Shown here: in pieces, positions 5,064 to 6,897 of the stretch
How positions within the stretch are numbered: the first letter of the stretch is position 1
How the letters are laid out: each line of letters begins with the position of its first letter
NCBI GenBank assembly: GCA_023262065.1
Contig: JALRDW010000155.1
Span: 1 to 6,897, forward strand
Direction of reading: 5' to 3'
DNA from: Acidimicrobiia bacterium
Lineage (GTDB): Bacteria > Actinomycetota > Acidimicrobiia > IMCC26256
DNA: 6,897 nt
Notes under the pieces: generated by a model
Database searches by the model: none
What the model was told of the DNA's origin: nothing
What the model saw: the letters and a program-made list of their open reading frames with translations, nothing else
Translations under genes and position numbers: made by a program

Positions 5064-5414
5064 ATGCCCGCCCCGAAGAAGGGCCCGCGCTTCGGCGGGA
5101 GCCCGACCCACCAGAAGCACATGATGGCGAACCTCGCCGCCTCCCTGTTCGAGGCCGGTGCGATCACCACCACCCTGCCCAAGGCCAAGGCGCTCCGGCC
5201 CTACGCCGAGAAGCTCATCACCAAGGCCAAGAAGGGTGGCGTGCACCGCCAGCGGCTCGTGGTCGCCACGATCCACGACCAGACGGTCACCTCGCGCCTG
5301 TTCAACGACATCGCGCCGCGCTACGCCGACCGCAACGGTGGCTACACCCGCATCACCAAGCTCGGCCCGCGTCCCGGCGACAACGCGCCCATGGCGCGCA
5401 TCGAGCTGGTCTGA
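5064..5414 (+). CDS. rplQ: 50S ribosomal protein uL17, 116 aa
   Basis: uL17 lies near the nascent-peptide exit on the large subunit. The product is colinear with the family over its whole length: [20 protein letters not shown], the helix [55 protein letters not shown] and the final APMARIELV. The core length of 116 residues is normal, with no C-terminal extension. The start at 5064 is 4 nt after the rpoA stop. An AAGGA in the last rpoA codons (5050-5054) is the only visible Shine-Dalgarno, which suggests coupling to rpoA translation. Confidence 0.98.
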   Translation: MPAPKKGPRFGGSPTHQKHMMANLAASLFEAGAITTTLPKAKALRPYAEKLITKAKKGGVHRQRLVVATIHDQTVTSRLFNDIAPRYADRNGGYTRITKLGPRPGDNAPMARIELV

Positions 5415-5421
5415 CCAGCCA

Positions 5422-5434
5422 CGGCCTTCGGCCG
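5422..5434 (+). other. Small hairpin in the rplQ-truA gap
   Basis: CGGCC (5422-5426) and GGCCG (5430-5434) form a five-pair stem around TTC, ending 5 nt before the truA ATG at 5440. It takes the place where a Shine-Dalgarno would be expected; none is visible there. It may limit truA expression relative to the ribosomal protein genes, but this is inference from position only. Confidence 0.35.
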
Positions 5435-5439
5435 CACCG

Positions 5440-6261
5440 ATGACCCTGTTCGACGTCCCCGCCGCCGGTTCCGGCGGCGGAGTCGCGTCCGGGGGCGCGC
5501 CCGGTCCGTCGCCCGTCCGCATGACCGTCGCCTACGACGGCACCGCGTTCCACGGGTTCGCGCGCCAGCGCGACCAGCGCACGGTGGCCGGCGTCATCGA
5601 GGCCGCGCTGGCCAAGGTGCTGCGCACCGAGGTCGATCTCGCGTGCGCGGGCCGCACCGACGCGGGGGTGCACGCGTGGGGCCAGGTCGTCTCGTTCGTC
5701 GCGCCACCGGGGGCGGACCCCGACACGCTGCGCGACCGGCTCAACCGGATGCTCGGTCCCGAGGTGGTGGTGCGCGAGGCCCGCTTCGCCGCCCCCGGCT
5801 TCGACGCCCGCCACTCGGCTCGGGCTCGCACCTACCGCTACACCGTGCTCAACCGGCGCGAGCCCGATCCGTTCATGGCCCGCACCGCCTGGTGGGTCCC
5901 GGATCCGATCGACCTCCACGCGCTCGAACTCGCGGCCGATCCGTTCATCGGTGAGCACGACTTCGCAGCGTTCTGCCGCCGGGGACCGGCCGGCTCCACC
6001 ACGGTGCGGCGCATCCTGGCCTCGGAGTGGCACGACCTCGGCGACGGCGTGCTCCGGTACGAGGTGCGGGCCACCGCGTTCTGCTGGCAGATGGTGCGGG
6101 CGCTCGTCGGTACCCAGGTCGAGGCCGGCCTCGGCCGGCGGCGCCCGGGTGCCATGCTCTCCATCCTGCGCAGTGGCGACCGCGCCGCGGCCGGGGCGCT
6201 CGCCCCGCCCCACGGCCTGTGCCTCTGGCACGTGGCCTACGACGACGAGGAGCACCGATGA
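5440..6261 (+). CDS. truA: tRNA pseudouridine(38-40) synthase TruA, 273 aa
   Basis: TruA converts uridines 38-40 in the anticodon stem-loop of many tRNAs to pseudouridine. The catalytic aspartate is D74 in the motif AGRTDAGVHAWGQV. Other family blocks are FDARHSARARTYRYTV, HDFAAFCRR, ATAFCWQMVRALVGT and the terminal APPHGLCLWHV. Two ATG starts are possible. The one at 5521 would begin within the first core strand (VRMTVAYDGTAFHGF), so I prefer 5440, which keeps that strand whole and lies 25 nt after rplQ. It adds a 27-residue Gly/Ala/Pro-rich extension that looks disordered and is not part of the usual fold. No clear Shine-Dalgarno precedes either start. The gene ends in an ATGA overlap with the lipoprotein gene. 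The cluster position after rplQ is the conserved one in actinobacteria. Confidence 0.96.
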   Translation: MTLFDVPAAGSGGGVASGGAPGPSPVRMTVAYDGTAFHGFARQRDQRTVAGVIEAALAKVLRTEVDLACAGRTDAGVHAWGQVVSFVAPPGADPDTLRDRLNRMLGPEVVVREARFAAPGFDARHSARARTYRYTVLNRREPDPFMARTAWWVPDPIDLHALELAADPFIGEHDFAAFCRRGPAGSTTVRRILASEWHDLGDGVLRYEVRATAFCWQMVRALVGTQVEAGLGRRRPGAMLSILRSGDRAAAGALAPPHGLCLWHVAYDDEEHR

Positions 6262-6897
6262 CCGCACGCACCGCACGGTTCGGGGCGGTGGTCGCGCTCG
6301 CCCTCGTGCTCGCCGCCTGCGGGGGTGGCTCCTCCGAACCCGCGACCTCGGCCGAGGGCACCGCGCTGCTGCGGGCGGCCGAGCGGGCCGGCGCGGCGAG
6401 CGACGCGGTGTCCTTCCGGCAGCGGACGGTCGCGGCCGGCCGGGCCGACGAGGAGTTCGTGCGCCGGGGCGACGACTCGCTCGTCGCCACCGAGTACGAC
6501 GACGGCGGTCGCAACGAGGTGCGGCGCGTCGACGGGGTCGTCTACGTGCGGTCCGACCTCCGGCTCGCCACGGGGCAGCGCGCCCCGTGGATCCGGCTCG
6601 AGCCCGACGCGGACCTCGGGCTGTGGCTCGGTGTCCTCGGTGACGACCTGCTCGCACCGACGCCGCGGGAGGTGAGCGAGCTGCTCGCCGCCGGTGTCGA
6701 TCGGGTGACGGCCCTGCGGCGCCGCGGGCCCGGCGTGCGCCGCCTCGCCGTCGTGCCCGAGGAGGTCGCGGACGGCGAGCGTCCGACCTCGATCCTCATC
6801 CGGCGGGACGAGCCGGCATTCTCCGGTCGGTCGGCCGGGGTCTTCGCGGGCGACGAACAGGTCGCGCGCCGCACCTACACCGCGCTGCGCTGGGGCG
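6258..6897 (+). CDS. Putative lipoprotein, 3' end outside window (213 residues visible)
   Basis: The ATG at 6258 overlaps the truA stop (ATGA) and has a strong GAGGAG Shine-Dalgarno at 6247-6252 inside truA, so the two are very likely translationally coupled. The frame stays open to the window edge. The protein begins with a lipoprotein signal peptide: basic MTARTAR, a hydrophobic stretch of Val, Ala and Leu, and the lipobox LAAC with the lipidated Cys at residue 21, followed by a GGGSSEP tether. The visible mature part has amphipathic strands and a VRRVDGVVYVRSDL ... APWIRLEPDADLGLW arrangement. This recalls the LolA-like actinobacterial lipoproteins (LppX/LprAFG type and relatives), where a conserved 'vYv ... 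W' pattern recurs. That resemblance is by eye and uncertain. It should be anchored on the outer face of the cytoplasmic membrane. Why it shares a transcript with translation genes is not clear. Confidence 0.85.
   Translation, partial: MTARTARFGAVVALALVLAACGGGSSEPATSAEGTALLRAAERAGAASDAVSFRQRTVAAGRADEEFVRRGDDSLVATEYDDGGRNEVRRVDGVVYVRSDLRLATGQRAPWIRLEPDADLGLWLGVLGDDLLAPTPREVSELLAAGVDRVTALRRRGPGVRRLAVVPEEVADGERPTSILIRRDEPAFSGRSAGVFAGDEQVARRTYTALRWG

Noticed and set aside
83..5188. Very long minus-strand open frames (83-2362 and 2564-5188)
   Set aside because: They lie antisense to clearly real genes, cross several gene boundaries and terminators, and have Arg/Gly/Val/Asp-rich composition typical of the shadow frame of high-GC codons. 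No recognisable domain appears in them.

Overview
The window is high-GC actinobacterial DNA. Its core is a textbook ribosomal alpha-operon segment in the order infA-rpmJ-rpsM-rpsK-rpsD-rpoA-rplQ-truA, all on the + strand. GC-rich third codon positions, the GTG start of rpmJ, the zinc-binding (C+) forms of bL36 and uS4, and the IF-1, uS13 and uS11 sequences all fit Actinomycetota. My best guess is an Acidimicrobiia-like lineage, inferred by eye from protein resemblance and not tested by a tree.

Positions 1-2047 hold three unrelated-looking envelope or secreted genes on the + strand. The first is the C-terminal end of an unrecognised protein (1-234), followed by a perfect 16-bp-arm hairpin. The second is a 284-aa exported protein with four cysteines and an EF-hand/dockerin-like calcium loop (467-1321), with its own probable promoter and a hairpin next to its ribosome binding site. 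The third is a single-pass membrane protein with a long Gly/Ser/Pro/Thr linker and a beta-rich extracytoplasmic domain (1406-2047). Hairpins at 1358-1387 and 2048-2080 separate these units from each other and from the ribosomal operon.

Positions 2048-2227 hold the probable infA promoter and a leader with an 8-bp hairpin. From 2228 to 6261 the translation-apparatus genes follow with gaps of about 3-54 nt. They encode IF-1, bL36, uS13, uS11, uS4, RNA polymerase alpha, uL17 and the tRNA pseudouridine synthase TruA. They probably form one transcription unit coupling ribosome assembly, initiation and RNA polymerase supply. A lipoprotein gene overlaps the truA stop by ATGA and runs off the right edge (6258-6897).

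I see no mobile element, CRISPR array, tRNA or rRNA. Most of the window is ordinary. The feature most worth checking is infA: the only start compatible with a full-length IF-1 and a well-placed Shine-Dalgarno sequence is a GTA codon at 2228-2230, which is not a standard start. It is either a sequencing variant or a non-canonical initiation codon on an initiation-factor gene. Smaller points are the orphan exported proteins upstream, a His-to-Phe change beside the conserved Asn-Gly of uS11, and the unusual N-terminal extension of TruA.
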